Source: Actinomycetes bacterium (GTDB taxonomy: Bacteria > Actinomycetota > Acidimicrobiia > Acidimicrobiales > RAAP-2). Taken from it: a DNA stretch of 64,000 nt. The stretch spans positions 124,001 through 188,000 of the forward strand of contig JAJZBK010000001.1 of the NCBI GenBank assembly GCA_021798955.1, given 5' to 3'. Below are positions 16,831-27,212 of the stretch, piece by piece. Position 1 is the first letter of the stretch; every line of letters begins with the position of its first letter. A program made the translations under genes and the position numbers. The notes beneath the pieces are model-generated. The model did not search any database and was not told where the DNA came from. It was given only the letters and a program-made list of their open reading frames with translations.

Positions 16831-18417
16831 TCAGCCCGGGCTCGGCGTGGTGGCCTTCCCCGTGGACGTGCTCGCCTCGGCACCGGGCTTGTGCGCTCCA
16901 ACCGAGGACGCCGCCGCGTCCCCATCCTCCTCCACCAGGGAACCGATCGGGAGGCGGACCTCGAAGGCGACACCGTGGCCACCCTCTCCTGGGCGGGCCA
17001 CCACCGTCCCACCGTGCGCATGGACGACCGCCTCCACAATGGCCAGGCCCAGCCCAGCTCCCCCCGTCGTCCGGGAGCGAGACCGGTCAAGCCGGTGGAA
17101 CGGCTCGAAGATGTGGGAGAGCTGGTCGTCGGGGATGCCGGGTCCTCGATCGCTGACCTCGAGGACGGCCTCCGTCCCGTCGACGCCGACCCGGACGGTC
17201 ACCGGTGTCCCCGGCGGCGTGTGGACGACCGCGTTGGTGACCAGGTTGTCGACCACCTGGCGGAGCCGGAACTCGTCGCCCTGGACGACCACCGGGACCG
17301 ACACGGACAGTGTGATCGGGTGAGCGTCAGCCCGCAGTCGGGCACTGTCGACAGCGCGTCCAACCACCACGGCCAGATCGACGGGCTCGCTGGCCAAGGG
17401 ACGCTCGTGGTCCAACTGGGCGAGCAAGAACAAGTCGTCGACCAGGCGCTCCATCCGTGCCGCCTCGGCGCGTACATGGCTCAGCGACCGGGCAAGGTCG
17501 TCGGGTCGTTCGCTCATGCCCAGTTCGAACAGCTCGCTGTAGCCGCGGATCGACGTGAGCGGAGTCCGCAGCTCGTGCGACGCGTCAGCCAGGAACCGTC
17601 GGAGCCGGTCCTCCGACGCCACGCGCGCGGCGAAGGCGTCCTCGATCTCCCCGATCATCGTGTTGAAGGCAGTGGCCAGTCGGCCGACTTCCGAACCCGA
17701 ACGACCCGAGCTGACCCGGAGGCTCAGGTCGCCGGCAGCGATAGCCGCCGCCGTGGCTGCCATGTCCTCGATGGGACGGGTATCACGGCGGACCAGCAAC
17801 CAGGCCAACGCCGCCAGTCCCACCAGGACGGCGGCCGAGACCACCACCTCGACGACGAGCAGCCGGTTGAGGGTGCTGGAAAGCTCGTTCGTCGGCTGGG
17901 CCACCACCAAGACAGCTCGCCCGTCCAGCACCGTGCGCGCCATGACCCGGTAGCCCGGGCCAGTCGGGCCCGATCCCACGGTGAAGAAGGTGGGTGAGCC
18001 GGAAGGACCCAGCACCGGCAGACGGGCAGGGAGCAGCGGGGCGGGTGACTGCTTGCCGCCCAGCGTGAAGGATGCGTGGGCGAGCACGGAGCCGTTCGGG
18101 CTTCGCAGCTCGGCGAACGTGCCCGACACGATTGGACCGCTCCGTGCTCGGCCTCGCCCGCCTGGGCCGGGGATGGTCCGATGCGGCGCTGTCGCCTTGG
18201 ACCCCGACGGCGCCACCGGACGCACGCCCGACGCGGGGGCCAGACCGGCGGCGGCGAACAGGTGGCGCTCGACCGGGAAGGCGGCCACCTCGAGCTGCTG
18301 ATCGACCCGGGTAGTGAGGAACGACCGGAGGGACGCGTACGTCACGCCGTCGGTGACGACGAGGCCGACGGTGGCGAGGGCCACGAGCACAAGGAGCAGG
18401 CGGACCCGAAGGGTCAC
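16831..18417 (-). CDS. Sensor histidine kinase
   Basis: 528 residues. Two membrane helices (about 5-28 and 187-209) enclose a ~155-residue extracytoplasmic sensor. They are followed by HAMP (about 211-265), HisKA with SHELRTPLTSIRG (phospho-acceptor His281) and an HATPase domain with NLVTNAVVHTPPG, DRGPGIP and GGAGLGLAIV. The GTG at 18417 overlaps the regulator's stop by 4 bp (GTGA), which decides this start over the longer frame. The disordered Ser/Thr tail is not part of the catalytic core. It faces the efflux operon and probably controls it together with the regulator. Confidence 0.92.
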   Translation of the reverse strand: MTLRVRLLLVLVALATVGLVVTDGVTYASLRSFLTTRVDQQLEVAAFPVERHLFAAAGLAPASGVRPVAPSGSKATAPHRTIPGPGGRGRARSGPIVSGTFAELRSPNGSVLAHASFTLGGKQSPAPLLPARLPVLGPSGSPTFFTVGSGPTGPGYRVMARTVLDGRAVLVVAQPTNELSSTLNRLLVVEVVVSAAVLVGLAALAWLLVRRDTRPIEDMAATAAAIAAGDLSLRVSSGRSGSEVGRLATAFNTMIGEIEDAFAARVASEDRLRRFLADASHELRTPLTSIRGYSELFELGMSERPDDLARSLSHVRAEAARMERLVDDLFLLAQLDHERPLASEPVDLAVVVGRAVDSARLRADAHPITLSVSVPVVVQGDEFRLRQVVDNLVTNAVVHTPPGTPVTVRVGVDGTEAVLEVSDRGPGIPDDQLSHIFEPFHRLDRSRSRTTGGAGLGLAIVEAVVHAHGGTVVARPGEGGHGVAFEVRLPIGSLVEEDGDAAASSVGAHKPGAEASTSTGKATTPSPG

Positions 18418-19229
18418 GTGAGCCGATGCTCCGAGCCCGAAGCCCTGGCCTGGTCGACAGTGGCCCGGTCGACGCTCGTACGCGGCTCGGGTGGCAGTCG
18501 GAGCGTGTAGCCGACACCGCGCACCGTGCGGATGAGCGGAGGACCACACGCGTCGAGCTTCTTGCGGAGGTAGCTGACGTAGACCTCGACCATGTTGAGC
18601 TTGCCGTCGAAGGCGTACTCCCAGACGGCCTCGCGAATCTGAGCTTTCGAGACGACTTGACCAGCATTGACGAGGAGGAAGTGCAGGAGCCGGAACTCCG
18701 TCGGGGTCAGGTCGATCGCCTGATCGCCCCGCCAGACCTCGTAGGTGTCCTCGTCGAGCCGGAGGTCAGCGAACGAGAGCAGCGGGCCGTCATCCACCAC
18801 GCCTCCCGATCGACGCAGCACGGCCGCCACTCGCCACACCAGCTCCTCGATGCTGAACGGCTTGGCCAGGTAGTCGTCACCGCCAGCGGCGAGCCCCTGC
18901 ACCCGGTCGTCCACGCTCCCCTTGGCCGTCAGGAACAGCACCGGCACGGAGGCCGTGCTCGGGTCCCACTGCAGGCGCCGCAACACCTCCAGCCCGTCGA
19001 GATCGGGCAGCATGACGTCGAGCACTACGGCGTGTGGTCGGACGCGTCCGATTACCTCCAGGGCGTGGCGGCCGTCGTGGGCGACCTCGACGGCAGCACC
19101 GTGCAGACCGAGTGCCAGGGCCACGAGGTCGGTGATGCTCTCCTCGTCGTCGACCACCACGATGCGTGCCCCGGCAAGGTCCGGCCGCCTGGCTCCCCCG
19201 TCCCCCACCCCCGTACCACCGGCAGTCAT
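18414..19229 (-). CDS. OmpR-family response regulator
   Basis: 271 residues: receiver domain (acidic pocket VVDDEES, phospho-acceptor Asp71 in LDVMLPDLDG, LTAKG, and Lys in YLAKPF) and a winged-helix DNA-binding domain (LTPTEFRLLHFL ... YLRKKLD...RTVRGVGYTL). The start is ATG 19229, where GGAGG lies 6 nt upstream; the longer frame lacks such a site. It is the first gene of a kinase pair, and its natural candidate target is the repeat array at 10639-10668. Confidence 0.93.
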   Translation of the reverse strand: MTAGGTGVGDGGARRPDLAGARIVVVDDEESITDLVALALGLHGAAVEVAHDGRHALEVIGRVRPHAVVLDVMLPDLDGLEVLRRLQWDPSTASVPVLFLTAKGSVDDRVQGLAAGGDDYLAKPFSIEELVWRVAAVLRRSGGVVDDGPLLSFADLRLDEDTYEVWRGDQAIDLTPTEFRLLHFLLVNAGQVVSKAQIREAVWEYAFDGKLNMVEVYVSYLRKKLDACGPPLIRTVRGVGYTLRLPPEPRTSVDRATVDQARASGSEHRLT

Positions 19230-19359
19230 CGCCGCCTCCGGGGGAACCGCTCGTAGGCCATCCCGAAAGTCTGGCTCGCCAGGGGCCGATCCGCCCGCCA
19301 CCGTGCTGGTCCTGGTCCTGGTCAGGCCCACGGCCGGCTCTGCTGCGTCGGGCCGCAGG

Positions 19360-20382
19360 TCAGCCCAGCCGATGACGCCACCCGGCGGCGGGGGCAGGCT
19401 GGCCGTCGAGACGCACCACCCCTGCCTCGGTCGTGCACTCGCCGATCCGGATCGGGGCCCGCAGCCCAGCCGCGGCGAACGCCGTCTCGAGCCGGTCGGG
19501 TACGGGCGTGGAGACCACCAGCTCGTAGTCCTCACCACCCCCGAGGGCGTCGGTCAGGGTGGCCCCGGCAGCGACGGGGACGTCCGAGATCGCCACGCCG
19601 ACCTGCGATGCCTCGGCCAGGTGGCCGACGTCGGCCAGCAAGCCGTCCGAGATGTCGATCGCCGCTCGAGCCCCGGCACGGCGAGCGGTGCTCCCCTCCT
19701 CGAGCCGGGCGACCGGGCGGCGGTGGGCCACGGCAAGCGCCGCATCCACGCCGTCCGGAAGAACCGAAGCAGTGGCGGGAGAGGAGGGTGGCTCGGCACG
19801 GAGCCGGGCTAGCCCGGCCGCCGAGGCCCCGAGGGGGCCGGTCACGTAGACGGCGTCCCCGGGGCGAGCTCCGGCACGTTGGAGCGGGCCGACCGTCCCG
19901 TCGGTCGATGCTGGCTCGAGGAACCCGACGACCGCCACCGACACGACGAGCACGGGCCCTGCACTCAGGTCGCCGCCCACCACCGGAGCACCGACCAGAC
20001 GGGCCGCTTCGGCCACGCCTTCGGCGACCTCGTCGAGCGACACCGACGCCGGAGCGGCCACCGATACCAGCAGGTGCCCGGGTCGTCCCCCCATGGCGGC
20101 GACGTCGGACACGGTGACCATGACGGCTTTGAAGCCGACGTCCGCCGGCGAGCACCACCGGAGGTCGACGTGGACGCCGGCAACGACCAGGTCGGTAGCG
20201 AGCAGGAGCGACCCCGAGGGGGCTCGGACCCACGCGGCGTCGTCGCCGATCCACACCTCGCCCGCCGGCGCACCCCCGCCTGCGGCAGCCTCGAACCTCG
20301 CGCGCAGGCGATCGATGACGGCGAACTCGTCGCCCACCACCGACTGCCGGGGCGTGCCCGCACCGACGCGATCGCCTGCCAT
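19360..20382 (-). CDS. thiL: Thiamine-monophosphate kinase
   Basis: Phosphorylates thiamine monophosphate to thiamine pyrophosphate. 340 residues, with the PurM-like fold motifs GDDAAWV, ATDLVVAGVHVDL, VTVSDVAAMGG, GGDLSAG and IDISDGLLADVGH. No TPP riboswitch is visible. A TAGGCA hexamer 6 nt before the ATG suggests a leaderless message. Divergent from pckG across 131 bp. Confidence 0.94.
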   Translation of the reverse strand: MAGDRVGAGTPRQSVVGDEFAVIDRLRARFEAAAGGGAPAGEVWIGDDAAWVRAPSGSLLLATDLVVAGVHVDLRWCSPADVGFKAVMVTVSDVAAMGGRPGHLLVSVAAPASVSLDEVAEGVAEAARLVGAPVVGGDLSAGPVLVVSVAVVGFLEPASTDGTVGPLQRAGARPGDAVYVTGPLGASAAGLARLRAEPPSSPATASVLPDGVDAALAVAHRRPVARLEEGSTARRAGARAAIDISDGLLADVGHLAEASQVGVAISDVPVAAGATLTDALGGGEDYELVVSTPVPDRLETAFAAAGLRAPIRIGECTTEAGVVRLDGQPAPAAGWRHRLG

Positions 20383-20388
20383 CGGCCC

Positions 20389-20394
20389 TGCCTA
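20389..20394 (-). promoter_or_regulatory. -10-like element for thiL
   Basis: TAGGCA on the minus strand, 6 nt before the thiL ATG; one mismatch from TANNNT. Confidence 0.35.
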
Positions 20395-20426
20395 CCACGC
20401 CGCCTGACCACGTGCCCGCTCCCCGC

Positions 20427-20432
20427 TACCAT
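20427..20432 (+). promoter_or_regulatory. Candidate -10 of pckG
   Basis: TACCAT, giving a predicted leader of about 75 nt before the TTG start at 20514. Unlike most genes here, pckG also has a clear ribosome binding site. Confidence 0.4.
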
Positions 20433-20513
20433 TGACGGGCGTGCCCGCTCCGTCCTGACGCCTCCGGCGTCGGAACCAGCCTGCACGGCGAACCCCGAGT
20501 GAGGAGGAGAACC

Positions 20514-22307
20514 TTGTCGTTGCCCACGGAGAACAAGAAGCTGATCGCATGGGTGGACGAGGTCGCAGCACTCACCGAGCCGGCAGCCGTAGTCTGGTGC
20601 GACGGTTCGGCCGAGGAGTACGACCGCCTGTGCCAGCTCCTTGTCGACCAGGGCACGTTCACCAAGCTGTCGGAGGCCAAGCGGCCCAACAGCTACTGGG
20701 CTTGCTCCGACCCCGGCGACGTCGCCAGGGTCGAGGACCGTACCTTCATCTGTTCGGTCAAGGAAGAGGACGCGGGACCGACCAACAACTGGCGCGACCC
20801 GGCCGAGATGCGCCAGACCCTCACCGACCTGTTCCGCGGCTCGATGCGGGGGCGGACGATGTACGTCGTCCCGTTCTCGATGGGCCCGCTGGGCTCGAAC
20901 ATCGCCCACATCGGCGTCGAGCTGACGGACTCGGCCTACGTGGCCGTCTCGATGCGCATCATGACCCGCATGGGCAAGGGGGCGCTCGACGTCCTCGGTC
21001 CTGATGGCGACTTCGTGCCGTGCCTCCACTCGGTCGGCGCACCGCTGGCCGAAGGGGCCGAGGACGTCCCGTGGCCGTGTGACGCGGACAACAAGTACAT
21101 CGTGCAGTTCCCCGAGACCCGCGAGATCTGGTCGTACGGCTCCGGCTACGGCGGCAACGCTCTGCTCGGCAAGAAGTGCTTCGCGCTCCGCATCGCCTCG
21201 GTGATGGCCCGCGACGACCACTGGCTCGCCGAGCACATGCTCATCCTCAAGCTGACCTCGCCGGCCGGCGAGACCCGCTACATCACCGGCGCCTTCCCTT
21301 CGGCGTGCGGCAAGACGAACCTCGCCATGCTCATCCCCACCCTGCCCGGCTGGAAGGTGGAGACCATCGGTGACGACATCTGCTGGATGAAGTTCGGAGC
21401 TGACGGTCGCCTGTATGCCATCAACCCCGAGGCAGGGTTCTTCGGCGTTGCTCCGGGCACCAACGTCCACACCAACCCCAACGCCATGCTGACTCTCGAT
21501 GCCAACACGATCTTCACCAACACGGCGCTGACCGACGACGGCGACATCTGGTGGGAAGGCATGACCGACGAGGCTCCCGACCACCTCACGTCGTGGAAGG
21601 GCGAGGAGTGGACCCCGGCGAGCTCGACCCCCGCCGCGCACCCCAACGCACGCTTCACCGTCCCCGCCGCGCAGGACCCGGCCATCGCCCCCGAGTGGGA
21701 GGACCCGGCCGGAGTGCCCATCGACGCCATCCTCTTCGGGGGTCGCCGGGCCTCGGTCGTGCCGCTCGTGTTCCAGGCGCGCGATTGGACCCACGGTGTC
21801 TTCCTCGGCTCGATCATGGCCTCCGAGACGACCGCAGCGGCTACCGGGGCCGTCGGCAACCTCCGCCGGGACCCCTTTGCCATGCTCCCGTTCTGTGGGT
21901 ACAACATGGCGGACTACTTCGCCCACTGGCTGCGCATCGGCGAGTCGGCCGACCCGGAGAAGCTCCCGAAGATCTTCTACGTCAATTGGTTCCGCAAGGA
22001 CGCCGACGGTCGGTGGCTCTGGCCCGGCTACGGCGAGAACTCACGGGTGCTCGAGTGGGTGTTCGAGCGAGTGGCCGGACGGGCAGCGGCAGTGGACACC
22101 CCGATCGGTGCCGTGCCTGCACCTGGTGCCATCAACACCGACGGCCTTGCCGTGTCCACCGAGGACATGGAGAAGCTCCTCGGCGTCGACGCCGCAGAGT
22201 GGCGGGCCGAGGTGCCGCTCATCCGCCAGCACTTTGCCGTCTTCGGTGACCGCCTGCCGGCTGCCTTGGTCAGCGAAGTGGACCGGCTGGAGCGCGAGCT
22301 CGGCTGA
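20514..22307 (+). CDS. pckG: Phosphoenolpyruvate carboxykinase (GTP)
   Basis: Converts oxaloacetate and GTP to phosphoenolpyruvate, the entry to gluconeogenesis. 597 residues, with P-loop [13 protein letters not shown] (around residue 260), GDDICWMKF and [12 protein letters not shown], all diagnostic of the GTP class. A GTG at 20499 is in frame, but the strong AGGAGG at 20502-20507 lies inside that extension and is correctly spaced for the TTG at 20514, so [10 protein letters not shown] is the better N-terminus. The 3' end overlaps the convergent MFS gene by 38 bp. Confidence 0.95.
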   Translation: MSLPTENKKLIAWVDEVAALTEPAAVVWCDGSAEEYDRLCQLLVDQGTFTKLSEAKRPNSYWACSDPGDVARVEDRTFICSVKEEDAGPTNNWRDPAEMRQTLTDLFRGSMRGRTMYVVPFSMGPLGSNIAHIGVELTDSAYVAVSMRIMTRMGKGALDVLGPDGDFVPCLHSVGAPLAEGAEDVPWPCDADNKYIVQFPETREIWSYGSGYGGNALLGKKCFALRIASVMARDDHWLAEHMLILKLTSPAGETRYITGAFPSACGKTNLAMLIPTLPGWKVETIGDDICWMKFGADGRLYAINPEAGFFGVAPGTNVHTNPNAMLTLDANTIFTNTALTDDGDIWWEGMTDEAPDHLTSWKGEEWTPASSTPAAHPNARFTVPAAQDPAIAPEWEDPAGVPIDAILFGGRRASVVPLVFQARDWTHGVFLGSIMASETTAAATGAVGNLRRDPFAMLPFCGYNMADYFAHWLRIGESADPEKLPKIFYVNWFRKDADGRWLWPGYGENSRVLEWVFERVAGRAAAVDTPIGAVPAPGAINTDGLAVSTEDMEKLLGVDAAEWRAEVPLIRQHFAVFGDRLPAALVSEVDRLERELG

Positions 22308-23826
22308 CCGCCGGAGGCGGTTCCCCGCGCCGGCTCGACCCGAGGTAGGTCAGGTAGGTGAGCGCTCCGACACCGGTCAGGGCGGCGATGACGACATCGC
22401 CGACAGGAATACCGAGATCGAGCACCACCGGAGCGAACGCGCCGATGACCCACATGAGCTGATAGCCGGTCTCGAAGCGGGCGAAGGCGCGTCCCTGGTC
22501 CGCCGGTTCGACGCCCTGCTGGGCCAGCGCGTCGAACGACGGCTTGGCCACTGATCCCGCTACGCCCACCGACACCGCCACGACCACCTGGGCCCATCGA
22601 TCACCGATGGCAGCCCCGAAGACGGCCCCGCCCGCCGCCACCAGGAGCGACCCGAGGAGGATCTGCTGCTCGGATGCAGACTGGCGAAGCCGGCGCATCG
22701 ACACCACGCCGGCAAGTGCCCCGGCAGTGACGGCCCCGAGCAGGAGCCCGAACCACCACGTCGACGCGCCCTGGCGGCGCAGCCCGAAGGCGATGAGAAA
22801 GGTGAGAAAGCCCGCCACCACCTTGAGGATCGACATCGGCACCCGTGCCCTCGCCACCTCGGGCCCGGCAATGGGTCGAAAGATGGCAAGGTCCGCCTGG
22901 TCCGCCTGCCACTCCTCGAGCGTCCAACCAGGGGGAACCACCCTCGACGATGCCGTCTGTCCCGCTGCTCCCGTGACGGTGCTGGGCCTCGGGCCGGGTC
23001 CGGGTCCGGGGTCAGAGAGAGCATCCTGCGCCGGGGCACGGCTGCCGGCACGGCGGGCGGCCCGCACCGGCAGGCGCCACCCGGCAACCGCGGCGCCGGT
23101 GAAGACCAGGATGTCGAAGGCCAGCACCCACGAGGCACCGCCCAGCTTCAACAGTGCGATGGCCGGTAGGGCGGCAACGAACCCCGAAAGCGACGCCAGC
23201 AGTCCGAGGCGGGCGTTGATGCTGGCGTAGTCGGTGGTGAGCACGCTGCTCGGCGACCGAACCGCCCCGGATGTCGAGGCGCCCGCCGCGCCGTTCGGGG
23301 AGGTCGTCGAGTCGGGGCCCTCGGTCGTCGGACCCCGTTGCGGGACCCCGTCGGAGCCGGTCGATCGCTGATCGGCCAACTTGGCCATCTCGGGGACCAG
23401 CGCCCCCTTGGTCACCAGGTAGACCTTGGAGAGGACAAGCATGGCGAACGCCTCGGGGAACAGCAGCAACGAGTGGACGCCGCTGGTGAGCAGCAGGGAC
23501 AACACCGCTCGGCCGACCGCAGAGGTGACCACGGTGGCCCGCCGGGCACCGCGGCTGCGGTCGACCAGCGGGCCGAGAGCAGGCGCCACGACGGCGAACG
23601 GGGCCATGGTCAACAGCAGGTAGAGGAGCACGCGCCCCTGGGCGGCGTGAGGAGAGATGGAGAAGAAGAGGGAGCCGGCCAGCGACACGGCGAAGACGGT
23701 GTCGCCTGCCGTCACCAGGACTTGCGTGAGCGCCAGGCGGCCGATCGGGTTCTCCTGGTCGAGGAGATCGGCAAAGGCCGACCGGACCAGTCTGCGGAAC
23801 TGGTCACCCCGCTCCCGGACTCGCAT
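22270..23826 (-). CDS. MFS-type transporter with hydrophilic loop insertions
   Basis: 518-residue protein with about ten to twelve hydrophobic segments in the major facilitator pattern, including a loop [13 protein letters not shown] of the GxLaDRxGrr type. Two long hydrophilic inserts, a Ser/Thr/Gly-rich one (about 155-200) and a Pro/Gly-rich one (about 260-325), interrupt the helices. The substrate cannot be assigned. The ATG at 23826 is preceded at 6 nt by TACCAT, so the message is probably leaderless. Divergent from the RAM-domain gene. Confidence 0.78.
   Translation of the reverse strand: MRVRERGDQFRRLVRSAFADLLDQENPIGRLALTQVLVTAGDTVFAVSLAGSLFFSISPHAAQGRVLLYLLLTMAPFAVVAPALGPLVDRSRGARRATVVTSAVGRAVLSLLLTSGVHSLLLFPEAFAMLVLSKVYLVTKGALVPEMAKLADQRSTGSDGVPQRGPTTEGPDSTTSPNGAAGASTSGAVRSPSSVLTTDYASINARLGLLASLSGFVAALPAIALLKLGGASWVLAFDILVFTGAAVAGWRLPVRAARRAGSRAPAQDALSDPGPGPGPRPSTVTGAAGQTASSRVVPPGWTLEEWQADQADLAIFRPIAGPEVARARVPMSILKVVAGFLTFLIAFGLRRQGASTWWFGLLLGAVTAGALAGVVSMRRLRQSASEQQILLGSLLVAAGGAVFGAAIGDRWAQVVVAVSVGVAGSVAKPSFDALAQQGVEPADQGRAFARFETGYQLMWVIGAFAPVVLDLGIPVGDVVIAALTGVGALTYLTYLGSSRRGEPPPAVSRARAPAGPLR
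22307..22321 (+). terminator. Short hairpin right after pckG stop
   Basis: ACCGCC-GGA-GGCGGT, a 6-bp stem starting at the last base of the pckG stop codon and lying inside the convergent MFS coding region. A weak candidate. Confidence 0.3.
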
Positions 23827-23832
23827 CCTGCA

Positions 23833-23838
23833 ATGGTA
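23833..23838 (-). promoter_or_regulatory. -10 element for leaderless MFS gene
   Basis: TACCAT on the minus strand, 6 nt before the ATG at 23826. Confidence 0.55.
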
Positions 23839-23907
23839 CGGCCCCCACCTCGACCGGCGGCCCGGCGCCCCACCGGCGAGCGGCCCACCAGGGCCTGAGA
23901 AGGTGTC

Positions 23908-23913
23908 TACGAT
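23908..23913 (+). promoter_or_regulatory. Candidate -10 of RAM-domain gene
   Basis: TACGAT, about 67 nt before the ATG at 23981; the leader carries the ribosome binding site AGAGGAAGGA. Confidence 0.4.
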
Positions 23914-23980
23914 AGCGATGGCCCTCCGTTCCGGACGCTCAACGAGCTGAGCGGGAGCAAGTCGAGAGGAAGGACCTGCG

Positions 23981-24217
23981 ATGACCGTCTCTGCCTATGT
24001 GCTGATCCAGACCGAGGTGGGAAAGGCAGCCGCGGTCGCCCGCACGGTGTCGGGCATCGCTGGTGTCGTCACGGCCGAGGACGTGACCGGTCCCTACGAC
24101 CTGATCGTGCGGGTCGCCGCCGACACCATGGACGAGCTCGGCCGCATGGTGGTGAGCCGCGTGCAGACCGTGGAGGGGATCACCCGGACCGTGACCTGCC
24201 CCGTCGTGAACCTGTAG
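23981..24217 (+). CDS. Stand-alone Lrp/AsnC ligand-binding (RAM) domain protein
   Basis: 78 residues with the alpha/beta RAM sandwich of Lrp/AsnC regulators (YVLIQTEVGK ... GPYDLIVRV ... RVQTVEGITRTVTCPVV) but no DNA-binding helix-turn-helix. Such proteins are common in Actinobacteria and probably bind small molecules or modulate full-length Lrp regulators. The start is supported by an AGGAAGGA site upstream. It has its own promoter between two leftward genes. Confidence 0.87.
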   Translation: MTVSAYVLIQTEVGKAAAVARTVSGIAGVVTAEDVTGPYDLIVRVAADTMDELGRMVVSRVQTVEGITRTVTCPVVNL

Positions 24218-24334
24218 CCGGCGCTCGCGCTCCCCAGGCGGACATCTGGTGGGCGGTCCGGACCGGATCGTCCACCTCGGCCGGAACCTCGGGCGGAACC
24301 CCGTCCGGGACCGGCCAGCGCGTCGTTGGTGGCT

Positions 24335-25480
24335 TCAGACGATGGCACCTGCTCGCCGGAGGGCGGCGATCTCCTCGGCGGGAACACCCCATGCCGTCAA
24401 CGCTTCGTCCCCCCACTGCCCGGGGTGGGGAGGCGGCCGCCGGACCGACGACGGCGTGCGCGAGAACCGGGGTGCCGGCCCGGGTTGGAGGACCCCGCCG
24501 ACGTCGACGAACGTCCCTCGCGCCTTGTTGTGCGGATGCTCGGGCGCCTCGGCCAGACCGAGGACGGGTGCCACACAGGCGTCCGTGCCCGCGAAGACCT
24601 CCTCCCACTGATCGCGGGTCTTGGTGGCGAAGATCTGCGCGAAGCGGGCTTTCATCTCGGGCCAGTGCTCCCGGTCCATCTGCCTCGGCAGCTCGACGCC
24701 ATCGAGCCCCAAGCCGACCAACAGAGCCTGGTAGAACTGCGGCTCGATGGCACCCACGGCCAGGTAACCGCCGTCGGCTGTCTCGTAGACCTCGTAGAAG
24801 TGAGCACCCGTGTCGAGCAGGTTGGTGCCCCGTTCGTCCCGCCAGACGCCCGCCTGGCGCAACATGTAGACCATCGTCATCAACGCCGCTGCTCCATCCA
24901 CCATGGCGGCGTCGACCACCTGTCCCTCGCCGGTACGGCCGGCTGCCAGCAGGGCGCACACCATGCCGTAGGCGAGCAGCATGCCGCCGCCACCGAAGTC
25001 TCCGACCAGATTGAGCGGCGGTACCGGCCGATCACCGGCCCGACCCAGTGGCTCGAGGGCCCCGGCCACGGCGATGTAGTCGATGTCGTGCCCGGCCCGC
25101 GGCGCCAGTGGTCCCTCCTGGCCCCATCCGGTCATCCGCCCGTAGACGAGCTTCGGGTTCCGCGCCAGGCACGGCTCTGGCCCCAGTCCCAGGCGCTCGG
25201 CGACACCCGGCCGGAACCCTTCGGTCAGGCCATCGGCCACCTCGACCAGGCGCAGGACGAGGTCCACGCCGTCGGGATGCTTCAGGTCGACGGCGACCGA
25301 ACGACGTCCTCGGTTGAGGAGATCGACATGAGGCCGCTCGGGCACGGAGCTGCGAGGCCCGTCGGCCCGGTCGATCCGGATGACGTCGGCTCCGGCGTCC
25401 GCCAGCATCATGCCGGCAAAGGGACCCGGTCCGATGCCGGCGAGCTCGACGATCCGCACCCCTTCGAGCGGACCGCTCAT
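24335..25480 (-). CDS. CaiB/BaiF family CoA-transferase, alpha-methylacyl-CoA racemase-like
   Basis: 381 residues. Class III CoA-transferase fold with the features of alpha-methylacyl-CoA racemase: the histidine in AGHDIDYIA, the aspartate in [10 protein letters not shown] and a glutamate-bearing segment HFYEVYE, all at catalytic positions in the mycobacterial racemase. It therefore probably epimerises 2-methyl-branched acyl-CoAs so that beta-oxidation can proceed, consistent with two acyl-CoA dehydrogenases elsewhere in the window. The frame is open far upstream into the divergent galactokinase gene; MSGPLEGVR at 25480 is the natural N-terminus. Confidence 0.88.
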   Translation of the reverse strand: MSGPLEGVRIVELAGIGPGPFAGMMLADAGADVIRIDRADGPRSSVPERPHVDLLNRGRRSVAVDLKHPDGVDLVLRLVEVADGLTEGFRPGVAERLGLGPEPCLARNPKLVYGRMTGWGQEGPLAPRAGHDIDYIAVAGALEPLGRAGDRPVPPLNLVGDFGGGGMLLAYGMVCALLAAGRTGEGQVVDAAMVDGAAALMTMVYMLRQAGVWRDERGTNLLDTGAHFYEVYETADGGYLAVGAIEPQFYQALLVGLGLDGVELPRQMDREHWPEMKARFAQIFATKTRDQWEEVFAGTDACVAPVLGLAEAPEHPHNKARGTFVDVGGVLQPGPAPRFSRTPSSVRRPPPHPGQWGDEALTAWGVPAEEIAALRRAGAIV

Positions 25481-25627
25481 CGAGCCCGCCGTCGGTCCGG
25501 AGCGGTAGCCGGGTGGTGGGCATCTGCACTCATGGCGGGCATCCCCGGATGGTGGCCGGTCCCGGCTCCATCGGTCAAGTAGGACGTCCGTTCGGACCAG
25601 TCGGCCCGTCGGTGCCATGCTGAACGT

Positions 25628-26668
25628 GTGCCGAACGCTCGGGCCCCCGGTCGGGTCAACCTCATCGGAGACCACACCGACTACAACGCCGGACGAGCCC
25701 TGCCCATGGCCGTCGACGTCGGGACCACTGCCACCTTCGAGCCTGCACCCATCGCCTCGCTCCAGCTCTCCTCGGACGCCTTCACAGAGGTGGCGACCAT
25801 CCCCGTCGACGTCGACCCCGACCCCCGCCAGCTCGGTGCCCTCGAGCCGGCCTGGGCCCGCCTGGCCGCCGCCGTCGTCGCCCTCGCCCGTCCGGCTACC
25901 GGTGGGAGCGTCCGGATCTCCTCCACCCTGCCGATCGGTGCCGGACTGTCCTCCAGCGCCGCGCTCGCCGTCGCCCTGGCCTGCGTGCTCGGCGTCGAGG
26001 GCCCTCCGATCGTGGTCGCCCGGCTCTGCCAGCAGGCCGAGCACCTGGTCGGGGCACCTGTCGGGCTGCTCGATCCGCTCACCAGTGCCGGCGCCCGAGC
26101 CGGCCACGCGCTCCTGGTCGACTTCGCCACCCTCACCACCCGCGACGTCCCGCTCACCGAGGCGGTCGACGTGGTCGTCGCCGACTCGGGCGACCACCGC
26201 TCGTTGCGCGAGGCCGGCTACGCCGCCCGGGTGGCCGAGTGCGAGGCAGCAGCGGCCGTCGTCGGACCCCTCGGCCTCGCCGGCCCCGACGACGTCGTCG
26301 GCCTTCGCGATCCGTTGCTCCGCCGCCGAGCGCGCCACGTCGTCACCGAGTGCGCCCGCGTCGACGCCGTGGTCGCCGCCTTGGCCGCCGGCGACCTGGC
26401 CGGTGCCGGTGCGTTGCTCGTCGAGAGCCACCGCAGCCTCGCCGACGACTTCGAGGTGTCCACTCCGGCGGTCGATGCGGCCGTCGCCGCGCTCTTGGCC
26501 TGCCCGGGCGTCCATGGCGCTCGCCTGACCGGCGGTGGGTTCGGCGGGAGCGTCGTCGCCCTCGCCGAGCCGGGGGCGGTCGGGACGACGGTCAGCGTCG
26601 GAGGACGTCCACGCTCCGTCTGGCACCTCCGCCCCGCTGCCGGCTGTCTGCGGCCGTCACCGCCCTGA
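25628..26668 (+). CDS. galK: Galactokinase-like GHMP kinase
   Basis: 346 residues. The galactokinase signature is present with a conservative change ([13 protein letters not shown], with Asp in place of the usual Glu), followed by the GHMP ATP loop [13 protein letters not shown] (about 101-113) and the C-terminal [12 protein letters not shown]. The catalytic Asp149 is kept in GLLDP, but the family's GxMDQ is altered (Leu for Met, Pro for Gln). No galT or galE is adjacent, so another sugar substrate is possible. GTG start at 25628; a CATGCT hexamer 6 nt upstream could be a weak -10. Confidence 0.82.
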   Translation: MPNARAPGRVNLIGDHTDYNAGRALPMAVDVGTTATFEPAPIASLQLSSDAFTEVATIPVDVDPDPRQLGALEPAWARLAAAVVALARPATGGSVRISSTLPIGAGLSSSAALAVALACVLGVEGPPIVVARLCQQAEHLVGAPVGLLDPLTSAGARAGHALLVDFATLTTRDVPLTEAVDVVVADSGDHRSLREAGYAARVAECEAAAAVVGPLGLAGPDDVVGLRDPLLRRRARHVVTECARVDAVVAALAAGDLAGAGALLVESHRSLADDFEVSTPAVDAAVAALLACPGVHGARLTGGGFGGSVVALAEPGAVGTTVSVGGRPRSVWHLRPAAGCLRPSPP

Positions 26669-26724
26669 GCTGCCCGACCCCGACCGTCCCTTGGGCCGGT
26701 CGACGACGGGAGATGCCGACCAGG

Positions 26725-27207
26725 TCATCCCGAACGACGTGGGAGCCGGCGCGAGATGACGCGCGCCAAGACCTCGGGGTGACGCACGTCTTCGAGGACA
26801 CGGGCGACATCGTCCCCCCAGAGCACGAGCACCATCGAGCCGGCCCCGACCAGCCGCCGGGGCAGGCTGACGACGGCATCCACCCGTTCGATCTCGCCGA
26901 GGCCGACCTCGGCTGGCCGGTGCCGTCCGACGCCTCGGAGCTCGATGATCCGTTCCGAGGTGACCACCAGGTGTCGCAGTCGCCAGCGCACCACCCGGAC
27001 GGCCAACCAGCACAGCGGCACGGCGGCAGCGGCTCCCTCGACCCAGTGGAGCACGGACGGCTCGCGGGGGACGCCCAGCTCGACACCGACAGCCGCCGCG
27101 ACCACCACGGCAGTGACGACGGCAGGACCGGAGAGGAACAGCCAGTGCGGATGGACGTCGACCGCCACGACCTCACCGGGGTGGAGCAGGTGCGGAGGAG
27201 CCGGCAA
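26725..27207 (-). CDS. Membrane-anchored bacterial PH-domain protein
   Basis: 160 residues. Two hydrophobic segments (about 23-42 and 55-70) are followed by a YdbT-type bacterial PH domain: LRHLVVTSERIIELRGVG ... IERVDAVV ... LVLWGDD. The role is unknown; these proteins sit in the cytoplasmic membrane. It is 5 bp downstream of ddl on the same strand, so it is probably co-transcribed. Confidence 0.78.
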   Translation of the reverse strand: MPAPPHLLHPGEVVAVDVHPHWLFLSGPAVVTAVVVAAAVGVELGVPREPSVLHWVEGAAAAVPLCWLAVRVVRWRLRHLVVTSERIIELRGVGRHRPAEVGLGEIERVDAVVSLPRRLVGAGSMVLVLWGDDVARVLEDVRHPEVLARVISRRLPRRSG

Positions 27208-27212
27208 CCGCC

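Noticed and set aside
20383-20513. TPP riboswitch between thiL and pckG
   Set aside because: No thi-box-like sequence and thiL appears leaderless.
19965-21926. Long open frame opposite pckG
   Set aside because: His/Gly/Arg-rich with no domains, antisense to intact PEP carboxykinase.
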